A stretch of DNA of 64,000 nucleotides, taken from Streptomyces sp. F63. GTDB lineage: Bacteria > Actinomycetota > Actinomycetes > Streptomycetales > Streptomycetaceae. Each line of letters begins with the position of its first letter. Position 1 is the stretch's first letter. The stretch covers positions 1 to 64,000 of the forward strand of contig NZ_JAGPXX010000005.1 in NCBI RefSeq assembly GCF_018070345.1. The letters are read 5' to 3'. Below, piece after piece: positions 10,645-20,397 of the stretch. Below the pieces are notes generated by a model. It was not told the origin of the DNA. It was given only the letters and a program-made list of their open reading frames with translations, and did no database searches. The position numbers and the translations under genes are program-made.

Positions 10645-12132
10645 TGCCCGGAGGGAGTGGTAGACGTCGAAGACCGCGAGGCAGAGCGGGATCAGGGTCA
10701 GCAGGACGAAGGCCTCGGCGATCTCCAGGAACCGGCCCCAGAACGGGGTGACGCCCTTCCGGGGCACGATGAGCCCGAGGGCGACGACCACCGCGGCGGC
10801 CGCGGCGATCGCGGCGGCGAGCCACACCGTACGGAGATCCAGTGCCGCGCTGTCGCCCCGCAGGGCGTCGCGGATCAGGGCCGCCGGGGGGTTGAGGGAG
10901 AGCCCGAGCCCGAGCAGCACCAGCGACCCGAGACCGGCGGCGAGCGCGCAGCCGACCTGTGAGGTGTAGCGGAAGAGGTGGGCGCGCATCAGCATGGCGA
11001 CGCCGGTCGCCAGCGCGAGGAGCTGGCTCCAGACCTGGCCCGAGAAGCCGAGTACGGCGGCCGAGCCCACGGCCACCAGCGAACAGCCGCCGACCAGACC
11101 GACCAGCAGCTCGTGGCCCCGCCGCGCCCGGGCGGCGACGCGTTCGGCGTCGACCGGCCCCTGGGGGTCGGGGTCCGCTCCGTACTCGCCCCGGGTGGTG
11201 CGCGGCGGCTCGAAGCCGACGGGAAGCCGGGCGAAGCGCGTGGCGAGTCCGGGCAGGAAGGCGAGCGCGCCCACGGAGAGCGGGACGCATACGGCGGCGG
11301 TCTCGCTCGCCGTCATTCCGGCCGTGATCGCCGTGAAGGTGACCAGCAGTCCGATGGCGGAGGCGAGGACGAAGGCGACGAACGGGCTGTCACCGCGGGG
11401 GGCGACCGCCGTCAGGACCACCGCGAGGACGAGGACGGCCGCGCAGGCCATGAGGAACTGCAGCTTCCCGACGCCCTGGCCCCCGGCCGGCGGCAGCAGG
11501 CCCGCGCCGGCCACCGCGGCGTTCGCGAGGGCGCCGACACCCAGCGCCACGGCGGCACCCCGGTCGTCGTACACCCGGGCGCGGACGCTTGCGAAGGCGA
11601 GGAGCAGGACGCCCGCGACGGCCGCGAGGATGCCCTGGAGGCCGTGCGTGTCGTGGCGCGGGGCGGCCGCCCACAGCGCGAAGGCGAGCAGCACGAGCAG
11701 CACCGAACCGGCGAACAGGCCGGCGCCCCGCAGCAGGTCGTCGCTCCACAGGGTGCGGTCCCGGGCGACCGCGGAGGCGACGGCGTCCGACACGTCGTCG
11801 AAGACCGCCGGGGGCAGGGACTCCGCGAAGGGGCGCAACGAGAGCAGTTCGCCGTCGAGAATGCGCTGCGCGGCGAGCGACCGCGCGCCGTCCAGGACCG
11901 TTCCGTTGCGCCGCACCAGGTGGTATCCCACCGGGGCCCCGGTTTCCGGGCTCTGCCCGGAGAGGCGGAGGATCTCGGGGCTGAGGTCCGCGACGGGGAT
12001 GTCGTCCGGCAGGGCGACGTCGACGCGGCCGTCCGGCGCGACGACCGTGACCCGGCAGAAACCGGTTCCGCCGCCCGGCGGAGCCGCGGGGGCCGGCTGC
12101 CCGGCTCCGCTGGCCGCGGCTGGGGCCGTCAT
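10633..12132 (-). CDS. eccD: type VII secretion membrane protein EccD
   Basis: A 499-aa core component of the ESX/T7SS membrane complex. An N-terminal ubiquitin-like (YukD) domain is visible at about 20-105 (FCRVTVVAPDGRVDVALP…GYHLVRRNG). About eleven hydrophobic segments follow, with a cytoplasmic linker near ARLPVGFEPPRTTRGEYG. The ATG at 12132 gives MTAPAAAS and the normal length; upstream in-frame codons add a basic, non-conserved extension. It is divergent from eccC across 248 nt, which must contain both promoters, and ends close to rpsO. Confidence 0.92.
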   Translation of the reverse strand: MTAPAAASGAGQPAPAAPPGGGTGFCRVTVVAPDGRVDVALPDDIPVADLSPEILRLSGQSPETGAPVGYHLVRRNGTVLDGARSLAAQRILDGELLSLRPFAESLPPAVFDDVSDAVASAVARDRTLWSDDLLRGAGLFAGSVLLVLLAFALWAAAPRHDTHGLQGILAAVAGVLLLAFASVRARVYDDRGAAVALGVGALANAAVAGAGLLPPAGGQGVGKLQFLMACAAVLVLAVVLTAVAPRGDSPFVAFVLASAIGLLVTFTAITAGMTASETAAVCVPLSVGALAFLPGLATRFARLPVGFEPPRTTRGEYGADPDPQGPVDAERVAARARRGHELLVGLVGGCSLVAVGSAAVLGFSGQVWSQLLALATGVAMLMRAHLFRYTSQVGCALAAGLGSLVLLGLGLSLNPPAALIRDALRGDSAALDLRTVWLAAAIAAAAAVVVALGLIVPRKGVTPFWGRFLEIAEAFVLLTLIPLCLAVFDVYHSLRALTS

Positions 12133-12380
12133 ACTCACCTGCTGCTTCCCCTCGTCCTCGCCCGTGGCCGCGAGCCGCGGCCGCGGAACGCCGGCCGTGG
12201 CGCCGCGTCCCGAATGACCCTGCTGCCGTGGGCGGTTGCTGACCGTGGAACCGGGACGCGGCGCCACCCTACCGCCCGTCCGTCACCCTGTGCGCCAGTA
12301 GGATCGCTCCGCGCGGAGGGTCCCTTCACCGCGGGGGTGCCGAACGCAATTTCTCTGTCCGGCAAGAGAATTGGTGAGCA

Positions 12381-15300
12381 GTGAGCCAGATCGTCGTCAA
12401 GCGCCCACCACGGGTCCTGCCTCCCGAGGTGTCCGACGAGGAAGTGCGGCTGCAACCGCCGCCGGAGCTGCCGAGAGGCCAGCAGGAGGGCGCACTCATG
12501 CAGTTGCTGCCCATGCTGGGCATGGGCGGCTCGGTCGTGTTCTTCTTCATGACGCCCAATCCGATCATGCGGATCATGGGCATGGTGATGATCGCGTCAA
12601 CGGTCGCCATGGCGATCGCGATGCTGGTCCGCTACCGGCGCGGCACCCAGGGGCAGCTGTCCGACCTGCGGCGCGACTACCTCAAGTACCTGACGCAGAC
12701 CCGGCGCTCGGTGCTCAGGACGGCGCGGCTCCAGCGTGACGGACAGTTCTATCTGCACCCCGCGCCGGAGCAGCTGTGGGCGCTCGTCGCCGAGGGCAGC
12801 CGGGTGTGGGAGCGCCGGGTCGCCGACGAGGACTTCGGGCAGGTGCGCGTCGGGCTGGGCAGTCAGCAGCTCGCCACGCCGCTCGTCGAGCCCGACACGG
12901 CGCCCGTGGACGAACTGGAGCCGCTCACCGCGGACGCGATGCGGCGTTTCCTGGCCACGCACTCCACGCTGGACGGCCTCCCGATCGCCGTCTCCCTGCG
13001 GGCCTTCTACCAGCTGACGGTGAGCGGCGAGCCGGAGTCCGTCCGGTCCGCGACGCGCTCGATGCTGGCGTCGCTCGCCTCCCTCCACTCGCCCGAGGAC
13101 CTCCTGATCGCGGTCGCCGCCGGGCCCGAGGAGGCCGGGCACTGGGAGTGGGCGAAGTGGCTCCCGCACGTCCAGGCCCCGGGGCCCGGGGACGGTGCGG
13201 GCAGCCGGCGGCTGATCACCACCGACGCGCACGACCTGCAGGATCTGCTGGCCTCACGGCTGGACGGCCGGCCCCGTTTCCAGGGCGCCGGGCACCCTCT
13301 GCTGGACCGGCCCCACATCGTCGTCGTGCTGGACGGCCGGTCGGTGCCGCCCACATCGCCCCTGGCCGCGGCGGAGGGCCTCCAGGGCGTGACCGTGATC
13401 GAGGTCGCGCCCGGCGAGGCGGGCGGTGCGCGCGGCGGTCTCTCCATGGTGGTGCACAAGGACTCCCTCCGGCTGGAGTCCGGGCACGGCCAGGTGTACG
13501 ACGGAGAGCCCGACACGATGAGCCCGGAAGCGGCGGAGGCCCTCGCCCGCCAGCTCGCCCCGCTCCGTGTCGCGACGGGCGGGGACGACGAGGAACCCCT
13601 GCTCGCCAACCTGGAGTTCACCGATCTGCTGAACCTGGGGGACGCCGCCTCCGTCGACGTCGCCCGGACCTGGCGGCCGCGCTCGCAGTCGGAGCGGCTC
13701 CGGGTGCCCATCGGCGTCGGCGAGGACGGCACCCCCGTGATGCTGGACCTCAAGGAAGCCGCGCAGGAGGGCATGGGCCCGCACGGCCTGTGCGTCGGCG
13801 CGACCGGATCCGGCAAGTCGGAGCTGCTGCGCACGCTCGTGCTGGGCCTGGCCGTCACCCACTCCTCCGAGACCCTCAACTTCGTCCTCGCGGACTTCAA
13901 GGGCGGTGCCACCTTCGCCGGAATGTCCCGCATGCCGCACGTCGCCGCGGTGATCACCAACCTCGCGGACGACCTGACGCTGGTCGACCGCATGGGCGAC
14001 TCCATCCGCGGTGAGCTGAACCGGCGGCAGGAGATGCTGCGCGACGCGGGCAACTACGCCAACATCCACGACTACGAGAAGGCGCGGGCCGCGGGTGCCG
14101 CCCTGCAGCCGATTCCCTCACTGGTGCTCGTCATCGACGAGTTCAGCGAACTCCTCACCGCCAAGCCCGACTTCATCGAGATGTTCGTGCAGATCGGCCG
14201 GATCGGACGCTCCCTGGGCGTCCATCTGCTGCTCGCCTCGCAGCGGCTGGAGGAGGGCCGGCTGCGCGGCCTGGAGACCTACCTCTCCTACCGGGTCGGC
14301 CTGCGCACCTTCTCCGCGGCCGAGTCGCGCGCCGCCCTCGGTGTGCCCGACGCCTACCAGCTCCCCAACGTGCCCGGCTCGGGCTACCTCAAGTTCGGCA
14401 CGGACGAGATGGTGCGGTTCAAGGCCGCCTACGTCTCCGGTGTGTACCGCGCGGCCTCCCACCGGACCTCCGCCCCCGGCGGGCCGCTCCCGGTGGACCG
14501 CCGGCCGGCCCTGTTCACGGCCGCGCCGGTTCCCGTCCGCTACGCGGAGCCGGAAGCCGCGCCCCGCGTCCCGGAGCCGCGGGCCCCGGAGGACGACGCG
14601 CTGGCCGACACCGTGCTGGACGTCATCGTGCGGCGCCTGGAGGGACGCGGCGCGGAAGCCCACCAGGTGTGGCTGCCGCCACTGGACAACCCGCCCTCGC
14701 TGGACGACCTGCTGCCGGGCCTCACGGGTGTCCCGGGCCGCGGGCTGACCCGGCCGGACTTCGACGGCGGCCGGCTCGTCGTCCCCGTGGGCGTCGTCGA
14801 CAAGCCGTACGAGCAGCGCCGCGACACCCTCTACCGGGACTTCTCGGGCGCGGCCGGCCATATGCAGATCATCGGCGGTCCGCAGTCGGGCAAGTCGACC
14901 CTGCTGCGCACGCTCGTCGCCGGCTTCGCGCTGACCCACACACCGCAGGAGGTGCAGCTCTACGGCCTCGACTTCGGCGGCGGCGGCCTGTCCTCCGTCG
15001 CCGGGCTGCCGCACGTGGGCGGGGTCGCCTCGCGCCTCGACCCCGAGCGGGTCCGGCGGACCGTGGCCGAGGTGTACGGCATCCTGTCGCGCCGTGAGGA
15101 GTACTTCCGCGGCGCGGGCATCGACTCCATCGCCACCTACCGCAGGCTCCGGGCCCGCGGCGACATCTCCGTGACGGAGCAGCCCTGGGGCGACGTCTTC
15201 CTGCTCATCGACGGCTGGGGCAACTTCCGCAGCGACTACGAGGGGCTGGAGGGCGCCGTGCTGGACATCGCGGCCCGCGGCCTCGGCTACGGCATCCACC

Positions 15301-16352
15301 TCGTCATCACCGCCTCCCGGTCGATGGAGGTCCGGGCCCACCTCAAGGACCACCTGATGAACCGGCTGGAGCTGCGGCTGGGCGACACCATGGACTCCGA
15401 GCTGGACCGCAAGGCCGCGGCCAATGTGCCGACCGGAGTCCCGGGGCGCGGCCTCACCCCGGAGAGGCTGCACTTCATGGCCGCGGTGCCGCGGATCGAC
15501 GCCATCAACTCCGACAGCGATCTCTCCGAGGCCACGGCCGCGATGGTCCAGGAGACCAGCCGCCACTGGACCGGCGCCGGGGCCCCCGAGGTCCGGCTGC
15601 TGCCCCGCGAACTCCCGGCGGAGAACCTTCCCGCGGGCTCGGCCCACCCGGAGCGCGGCGTCGCCTTCGCCATCGACGAGAACAATCTGGAACCGGTCTT
15701 CGTCGATTTCGACCGCGACCCGTTCTTCCTCGTCTTCGGCGAGAGCGAGTCCGGCAAGTCCAATCTGCTGCGGCTGCTCATCCGGCAGCTCACCGAGCGC
15801 TACGACGGGGACTCCTGCAAGCTCCTCGTCGTCGACAACCGGCGCGCGCTGCTGGACGTCACCCCGGCCACGCACCTGGCCGACTACGTGCCGATGTCCA
15901 ACACCATGGACCACCACGTGGAGGCGCTGGCCGACCTGATGAAGCGCCGCACCCCGCCGGCCGACGTCACCGCCCGGCAGCTCCGCGACCGCAGCTGGTG
16001 GACCGGCCCCTCGGTGTACGTGGTCGTCGACGACTACGACCTGGTCTCCACGTCCAGCGGAAATCCCCTGGCCGCGCTCACGGAAATGCTGCCCTTCGCG
16101 CGCGATGTCGGGGTGCGCTTCATCATCGCCCGCAGCTCGGCGGGCGCGAGCCGGGCCACCTACGAATCCTTCATGCAGCGGATGATGGAACTCGGCGCCC
16201 AGGGTGTGCTGCTCTCCGGAGACCCGCAGGAGGGGGACGTGCTCGGGGGTGTCCGGATGCGCCCGATGCCACCGGGCCGGGGCTTCTTCGTCTCGCGGCA
16301 GCGCGGCAATCCGCTGGTGCAGACGGGCCTGATGCCGGCGGAGGTGTCCTGA
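12381..16352 (+). CDS. eccC: type VII secretion ATPase EccC
   Basis: A 1323-aa FtsK/SpoIIIE-type motor of the ESX machine. Two membrane helices are near residues 38-78. Three P-loop ATPase domains follow, with Walker A motifs GATGSGKS (473-480), GGPQSGKS (832-839) and GESESGKS (1120-1127). Walker B is clearest in domain 1 (LVLVIDEFSELL). Domains 2 and 3 have IDGW and VDDYD, so they lack the catalytic glutamate position, as usual for the degenerate domains. This is the fused EccCa/EccCb form. Start GTG at 12381. The next gene begins in the stop codon (TGATG), so the two are translationally coupled. Confidence 0.95.
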   Translation: MSQIVVKRPPRVLPPEVSDEEVRLQPPPELPRGQQEGALMQLLPMLGMGGSVVFFFMTPNPIMRIMGMVMIASTVAMAIAMLVRYRRGTQGQLSDLRRDYLKYLTQTRRSVLRTARLQRDGQFYLHPAPEQLWALVAEGSRVWERRVADEDFGQVRVGLGSQQLATPLVEPDTAPVDELEPLTADAMRRFLATHSTLDGLPIAVSLRAFYQLTVSGEPESVRSATRSMLASLASLHSPEDLLIAVAAGPEEAGHWEWAKWLPHVQAPGPGDGAGSRRLITTDAHDLQDLLASRLDGRPRFQGAGHPLLDRPHIVVVLDGRSVPPTSPLAAAEGLQGVTVIEVAPGEAGGARGGLSMVVHKDSLRLESGHGQVYDGEPDTMSPEAAEALARQLAPLRVATGGDDEEPLLANLEFTDLLNLGDAASVDVARTWRPRSQSERLRVPIGVGEDGTPVMLDLKEAAQEGMGPHGLCVGATGSGKSELLRTLVLGLAVTHSSETLNFVLADFKGGATFAGMSRMPHVAAVITNLADDLTLVDRMGDSIRGELNRRQEMLRDAGNYANIHDYEKARAAGAALQPIPSLVLVIDEFSELLTAKPDFIEMFVQIGRIGRSLGVHLLLASQRLEEGRLRGLETYLSYRVGLRTFSAAESRAALGVPDAYQLPNVPGSGYLKFGTDEMVRFKAAYVSGVYRAASHRTSAPGGPLPVDRRPALFTAAPVPVRYAEPEAAPRVPEPRAPEDDALADTVLDVIVRRLEGRGAEAHQVWLPPLDNPPSLDDLLPGLTGVPGRGLTRPDFDGGRLVVPVGVVDKPYEQRRDTLYRDFSGAAGHMQIIGGPQSGKSTLLRTLVAGFALTHTPQEVQLYGLDFGGGGLSSVAGLPHVGGVASRLDPERVRRTVAEVYGILSRREEYFRGAGIDSIATYRRLRARGDISVTEQPWGDVFLLIDGWGNFRSDYEGLEGAVLDIAARGLGYGIHLVITASRSMEVRAHLKDHLMNRLELRLGDTMDSELDRKAAANVPTGVPGRGLTPERLHFMAAVPRIDAINSDSDLSEATAAMVQETSRHWTGAGAPEVRLLPRELPAENLPAGSAHPERGVAFAIDENNLEPVFVDFDRDPFFLVFGESESGKSNLLRLLIRQLTERYDGDSCKLLVVDNRRALLDVTPATHLADYVPMSNTMDHHVEALADLMKRRTPPADVTARQLRDRSWWTGPSVYVVVDDYDLVSTSSGNPLAALTEMLPFARDVGVRFIIARSSAGASRATYESFMQRMMELGAQGVLLSGDPQEGDVLGGVRMRPMPPGRGFFVSRQRGNPLVQTGLMPAEVS

Positions 16353-16933
16353 TGATCGGTGCCGCCGTCTTCACCGGCGCGTTCGCGGTGGCGTTCGTCG
16401 CCTTCGGCCTGTTCGTGAACCCGCGGAAGCTGTGGTGGCGCTTCCGGGCACCCCACTTCGACCACCCGGAGGCGCACGAGCCGTCGGCGGCCTCGTTCAC
16501 GGGGCGGCGGGTACTGCTGGTGCTGCTGGGCCTGTTCCTGGCGTGGCAGTGCGTCGAACTGCTGCGCCTGGGTGGGGTCTTCAAGACCGGTCCGGATCAC
16601 GAGGAAGTCCTTGAGCGGGTGGAGAACGCGGCCGCGAGCCTGGAAACCGGCAAGGACGGCGGGCAGTACAAGATGCCGGTGGGTGAGGGATCCTGGGGCT
16701 TCTTCATCGACCCCCGGCTCAAGGGCCCCGGCGACGACCCGGTCGCGGTCCTCGTCTCCGCGACCGACGCGGAGGGCGACGGCGAGGACGTGGAGCGCTA
16801 CAGGATCGACGGCATATGCCTGACGGTCAGGGCGACCCCGGATCCCGGGCAGTCCGAAAGGGATCACGCCATCGACAACCTGACCTATCGCGTGAAGACC
16901 GACGTTGTGGACAGTCCTTGCGAGGACGAGTAG
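16352..16933 (+). CDS. T7SS-linked membrane protein, function unknown
   Basis: A 193-aa protein with two membrane segments (about 3-22 and 52-72). The acidic extracytoplasmic domain contains two cysteines (Cys156 and Cys190) that could form a disulfide. I do not recognise a family. Its ATG overlaps the eccC stop by one base, so it is very likely made together with EccC and may be an accessory membrane component. An 84-nt gap separates it from the next gene. Confidence 0.8.
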   Translation: MIGAAVFTGAFAVAFVAFGLFVNPRKLWWRFRAPHFDHPEAHEPSAASFTGRRVLLVLLGLFLAWQCVELLRLGGVFKTGPDHEEVLERVENAAASLETGKDGGQYKMPVGEGSWGFFIDPRLKGPGDDPVAVLVSATDAEGDGEDVERYRIDGICLTVRATPDPGQSERDHAIDNLTYRVKTDVVDSPCEDE

Positions 16934-17017
16934 GCCGTCCGTAGGTTGAACCGATCCGGGGGCCGTACAGATGGCGAACCGTCATAAATCAGCAAACGGG
17001 GGAAGGGGCGCCCGCTG

Positions 17018-17518
17018 ATGGCGTGGGACGAGTGGGAGCAGTTGAAGGCGTCTGCGGCCGAACGGCAGTCGACGCGCATGCAGTTGAACCGGCTGCCGGA
17101 CGAGGACAGGCCCAACACGGGGACGGGGCCCGGCGACCTCAAGGCAGGCCAGGAGGACCTCGCCCGGATCGGTGACGAGGCGTACACGCTCTACAACCGG
17201 CTGTGGGATGAAGCCCGTCCCCAGGACGCCGAGCCCGCGGGGCCCGATCTCGACCGGCAGGGCTTCGCACTCGGCGCGGCCCTGAAACACGTCTCCACCC
17301 GCTGGGACAAACAGCTCGGCTCCCTCATGGACGCGTGTGCCCTCATCTCGAACCACATGGAGTTCTCCAACAAGGTCCACACCGAGGACGACACCCGGAT
17401 CCAGCGGCACGTGAGCAGCATCCACACCCTCGACCAGGGCTTCGACGAGTCGTACGCACCCCCCGGCGAGCGCAACGAGGTGTACGGCACGGATGACGAC
17501 AAGGACAAGAAGGACTAG
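17018..17518 (+). CDS. helical T7SS partner-like protein
   Basis: A 166-aa, largely helical, highly charged protein beginning MAWDEWEQLKASAAERQ, with no signal peptide. Near the C-terminus it has a Y-x-x-x-D motif (Tyr156 to Asp160 in VYGTDD), which matches the T7SS export signal pattern. It sits 13 nt upstream of the 751-aa WXG-headed gene. Position, size and helicity resemble the small partner proteins encoded before large T7SS toxins in other bacteria. The partner role is inference. ATG start with GGGGAAGGGG upstream. Confidence 0.78.
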   Translation: MAWDEWEQLKASAAERQSTRMQLNRLPDEDRPNTGTGPGDLKAGQEDLARIGDEAYTLYNRLWDEARPQDAEPAGPDLDRQGFALGAALKHVSTRWDKQLGSLMDACALISNHMEFSNKVHTEDDTRIQRHVSSIHTLDQGFDESYAPPGERNEVYGTDDDKDKKD

Positions 17519-17531
17519 GGGGAACGTTCTC

Positions 17532-19787
17532 GTGGATTTCGAAGCCCTTCATTCTGCCAACTTCAGCACGCTGGACAGCGCGGTGAAATCGTGGAACGGC
17601 GTGGTCGGCAAACTCGAGACCCTGGAGAAGGACGCGCGCGAGGGACTGCGCGGCAAGGCCAACAAGGCCGACTGGTCCGGTTACAACGCCACCGTCTCGC
17701 GCGAGTTCATCGGCAAGACCGCCGGCGAGTTCGAGGACGCACACACCCAGGCGACGTCCATCCGGAACATCGTCCGGGACACTCGCGACGAACTGAAGCT
17801 TCAGCAGAGCAAACTGCTGAAGGCCATCGCCCGGGGCAGGGACAACCACCTCCTCGTCCAGCCGAAAGGCGGCGGCTTCACGGTCGAGGACCCCGAGAAC
17901 AAGGCGGCGGGCGGCCAGACGGCCGTCGACGCCCTGCGCGACGAACTCCAGGGCATCCTCAACAAGGCGACCGAGATCGACACGACGGCGGCCACCGCGC
18001 TCAAGGCACTGGTCGATCTCACCGATTACGGATTCTCCGGGGCCGAGTACAAGGACCGCGACGCGGCCGCCGCAGCCGTCAAGGAGGCCGAGAAGCTGGC
18101 CGCACTGGCGAAGAAGAATCCCGAGGACCTGAGCGTCGCGGAGTTCGACGCGCTCAACGCCGGTCTCAAGAAGTACTCGGGCGACGAGATCTTCGCCGAA
18201 CACTTCGCCTCGACCCTGGGCGCGAGGGGAACCCTGGAGTTCTGGGCGGGGATCAACGACCCCTACCGGGGGCGGGAAGTCGGCCAGGAGCGGCACGACC
18301 AACTGGACGACCTGCAGAAGCATCTCGGCCTCACCCTCGCCACGGCGACCCAGGCGGACACCGTGGAGATGGCGACGTGGAAGCGCGAGATGACGGATCT
18401 CGGCGACCAGCGCGTGGGGAAGACCGGTTACACGATGGGCTTCCAGGTCATGAGCAACCTCATGCGCTGGGGGAACTACGAGGACCGGTTCCTGACGGAC
18501 TACGGAACCGAGCTGATCAACACCGAGAAGAAGCTGAGCGACAACGGCCGCCACATGCCGACCGGGTGGGCCCCGATGGGGATGGCCCCGCTCAACCGCA
18601 CCGGCACCGATTCCGGTTGGGACCCCATGACCGGCTTCATGAAGGCCCTTGCGAACAGCCCCGGCGCGGCCACCGACTTCTTCAACGACACGTTCGTGAC
18701 GAAGGACGAGGACCACGACTTCATGACGAAGAACAAGGAAGGAAAAGAAGTACGGGACGAACTGTCCAATTTCGAGTACCTCTTCGAGGAACGTGACTGG
18801 CCCCCGGAGCGGGACAGCGAAGGCGAGGAGAGCATCGCCGGGCGCAACAACTTGGCCATGGCCCTGGAAGCTGCGACCACAGGCCACCCGGCCGGGGAGA
18901 TGCCTACGGCCGACACACCGGCGCACAACGCGGGTCAGACGAAGCTCGTGGAAAGCATCTTCGCCTCTGTCTCGGAGAACCCGAATCGCCTGACGGATCA
19001 CGGTTACATGTCGGACAGCCTCGGCCAGATTGCATCTGAATACCTGCCGGACATGAATCGAGCGATGGCCAATGACCCGTCCAACAAAATCCAGCAACTG
19101 TTCCCCGTAGCCGGCTCAGCGGCGGACTTGAACCACAGGGAAGTCACGCGGTTCCTGGTGACAATAGGCCAGAATCCCGAGGCATACGCCGCCGTCGAAG
19201 CAGGCCAGAAGAGCTACATGGGAAACCTGCTGGACTACCACCTAAACCCCGATCTTCCAGAAGACAGCCGCTACGTATCGAGCCAGCAGCTCACCGTAGA
19301 AGAGATTACGCATGCTTCAGGAGAGATCTCAGGAACCCTCAGCATTGGACGCCAAGAGGCTGTGGCCGGCGCCGCCGATCAATCCGACAAAGACTATGCA
19401 AACGCCATGACACAGCTAAAGGGTGCCATTTCGGGAGGTGTGGGCATCGGTATTGGCGTTGGTACAACCTTCATCGCTTCGCCTGTGGCCGGCGCCGTAG
19501 CGGGTGGTGCAGCAAGCACAGTGAGCGGTGCAGTCCTTGAACAGCTGTTCAAGGACGCGGAGGGCGATGCGAAAAGCGCCGCCGGTCAAGAGATGGGCAA
19601 ACACTGGGAGAACGGCATCGACCGCAATACGGAATATTCCCAAAAGGCAGTGTCGGATGCCATCAAGGCGCATGGCTTGGAGTTGCCTGATGCACACGCC
19701 TGGGCGCGAGTGGGGTCACGCGACGGCTTCCTCGCCGCGGGCACCAACACCAAAGCCATGGGCCCGGATCTCACAACTGACATTTGA
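17532..19787 (+). CDS. WXG-headed putative T7SS effector with glycine-zipper C-terminus
   Basis: A 751-aa protein starting at GTG 17532 (AGGGGGAAC upstream). The helical N-terminal part carries a WSG motif at 48-50 (ADWSGYNATVSREFIGKTAG), like WXG100/LXG secretion heads. The long middle is helical with no enzyme motif I can name. Residues 631-669 form a hydrophobic, glycine-repeat segment (GGVGIGIGVGTTF…AGAVAGGAASTVSG), then a polar tail. GC content falls from about 67% (40/60, bases 17701-17760) to 50% (30/60, bases 19381-19440) along the gene, suggesting the C-terminal part was exchanged. Effector function is inferred from head, partner gene and locus. It could instead be a structural T7SS accessory. 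Confidence 0.75.
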   Translation: MDFEALHSANFSTLDSAVKSWNGVVGKLETLEKDAREGLRGKANKADWSGYNATVSREFIGKTAGEFEDAHTQATSIRNIVRDTRDELKLQQSKLLKAIARGRDNHLLVQPKGGGFTVEDPENKAAGGQTAVDALRDELQGILNKATEIDTTAATALKALVDLTDYGFSGAEYKDRDAAAAAVKEAEKLAALAKKNPEDLSVAEFDALNAGLKKYSGDEIFAEHFASTLGARGTLEFWAGINDPYRGREVGQERHDQLDDLQKHLGLTLATATQADTVEMATWKREMTDLGDQRVGKTGYTMGFQVMSNLMRWGNYEDRFLTDYGTELINTEKKLSDNGRHMPTGWAPMGMAPLNRTGTDSGWDPMTGFMKALANSPGAATDFFNDTFVTKDEDHDFMTKNKEGKEVRDELSNFEYLFEERDWPPERDSEGEESIAGRNNLAMALEAATTGHPAGEMPTADTPAHNAGQTKLVESIFASVSENPNRLTDHGYMSDSLGQIASEYLPDMNRAMANDPSNKIQQLFPVAGSAADLNHREVTRFLVTIGQNPEAYAAVEAGQKSYMGNLLDYHLNPDLPEDSRYVSSQQLTVEEITHASGEISGTLSIGRQEAVAGAADQSDKDYANAMTQLKGAISGGVGIGIGVGTTFIASPVAGAVAGGAASTVSGAVLEQLFKDAEGDAKSAAGQEMGKHWENGIDRNTEYSQKAVSDAIKAHGLELPDAHAWARVGSRDGFLAAGTNTKAMGPDLTTDI

Positions 19788-19830
19788 TCGGAAATCGTTG
19801 TATGCACATCACTCCCAAAGCAGGCGCAGC

Positions 19831-20397
19831 ATGGAACAGCACTCACTGACGCTCAGTCAGCCTTACCGGAAGAGTTGGTGGAGTGCCGCATGCGTAACAG
19901 CAGCCATCGTTCTCGGACTCACCGGTTGTTCCGGCGAGGAGAAGCGCACCTACAAGATTCCGCCCTCTCTCTGCGGTGTGCCGCTTGAGTCAGACCTCAT
20001 CTCTCCTTTTCTGCCTCCAGGTTCAACCATCAGCGTCTCGCCTTCCACACCAGTTGACGGCACTGAACGCTGCACTGTCCGTGTGGATGGCGAGTCAGTA
20101 ATGATAGCCAGCCAGGAATGGTGGGACGAGGCGAGTAGAGCAACGCCTCAGAAGGTCGCGTCGGCGCATGCCCATGTGGAGCCGAATAATATTTCGGAGG
20201 ACGGCAGGTATGTCCATTCCTCCAGAGGGGCGGCCTGGCAGGTGTCGTGTCGTGAGCCACAACGCAGCAAGAGTGAACTCTTCATCGTTATCCAGATCCC
20301 CGAGTCCGGGACTCCTGACGAGGATTCCATGAAAAGACTCGCCAAGGCATACGCAGAGGAAGTGGCGTCCTCAGACAAGTGCGTACGAAACCACTGA
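19831..20397 (+). CDS. lipoprotein, candidate immunity-type protein
   Basis: A 188-aa protein with a signal peptide and lipobox (IVLGLTGC, with the modified Cys followed by SGEE), so probably anchored on the outer face of the membrane. Several further cysteines lie in the exported domain (LCGVPL, ERCTVRV, VSCREP, DKCVRN). Local GC is low for the genome (33/60 in 20161-20220). It directly follows the 751-aa gene. The ATG at 19831 has a weak ribosome binding site; an upstream TTG near 19798 is possible. An immunity role is a guess from position. Confidence 0.65.
   Translation: MEQHSLTLSQPYRKSWWSAACVTAAIVLGLTGCSGEEKRTYKIPPSLCGVPLESDLISPFLPPGSTISVSPSTPVDGTERCTVRVDGESVMIASQEWWDEASRATPQKVASAHAHVEPNNISEDGRYVHSSRGAAWQVSCREPQRSKSELFIVIQIPESGTPDEDSMKRLAKAYAEEVASSDKCVRNH

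Noticed and set aside
15998..16351. Extended upstream start for the 193-aa membrane protein
   Set aside because: The open frame runs back inside eccC, but the sequence there is a shadow of EccC. The ATG at 16352 overlaps the eccC stop in a standard coupling arrangement.
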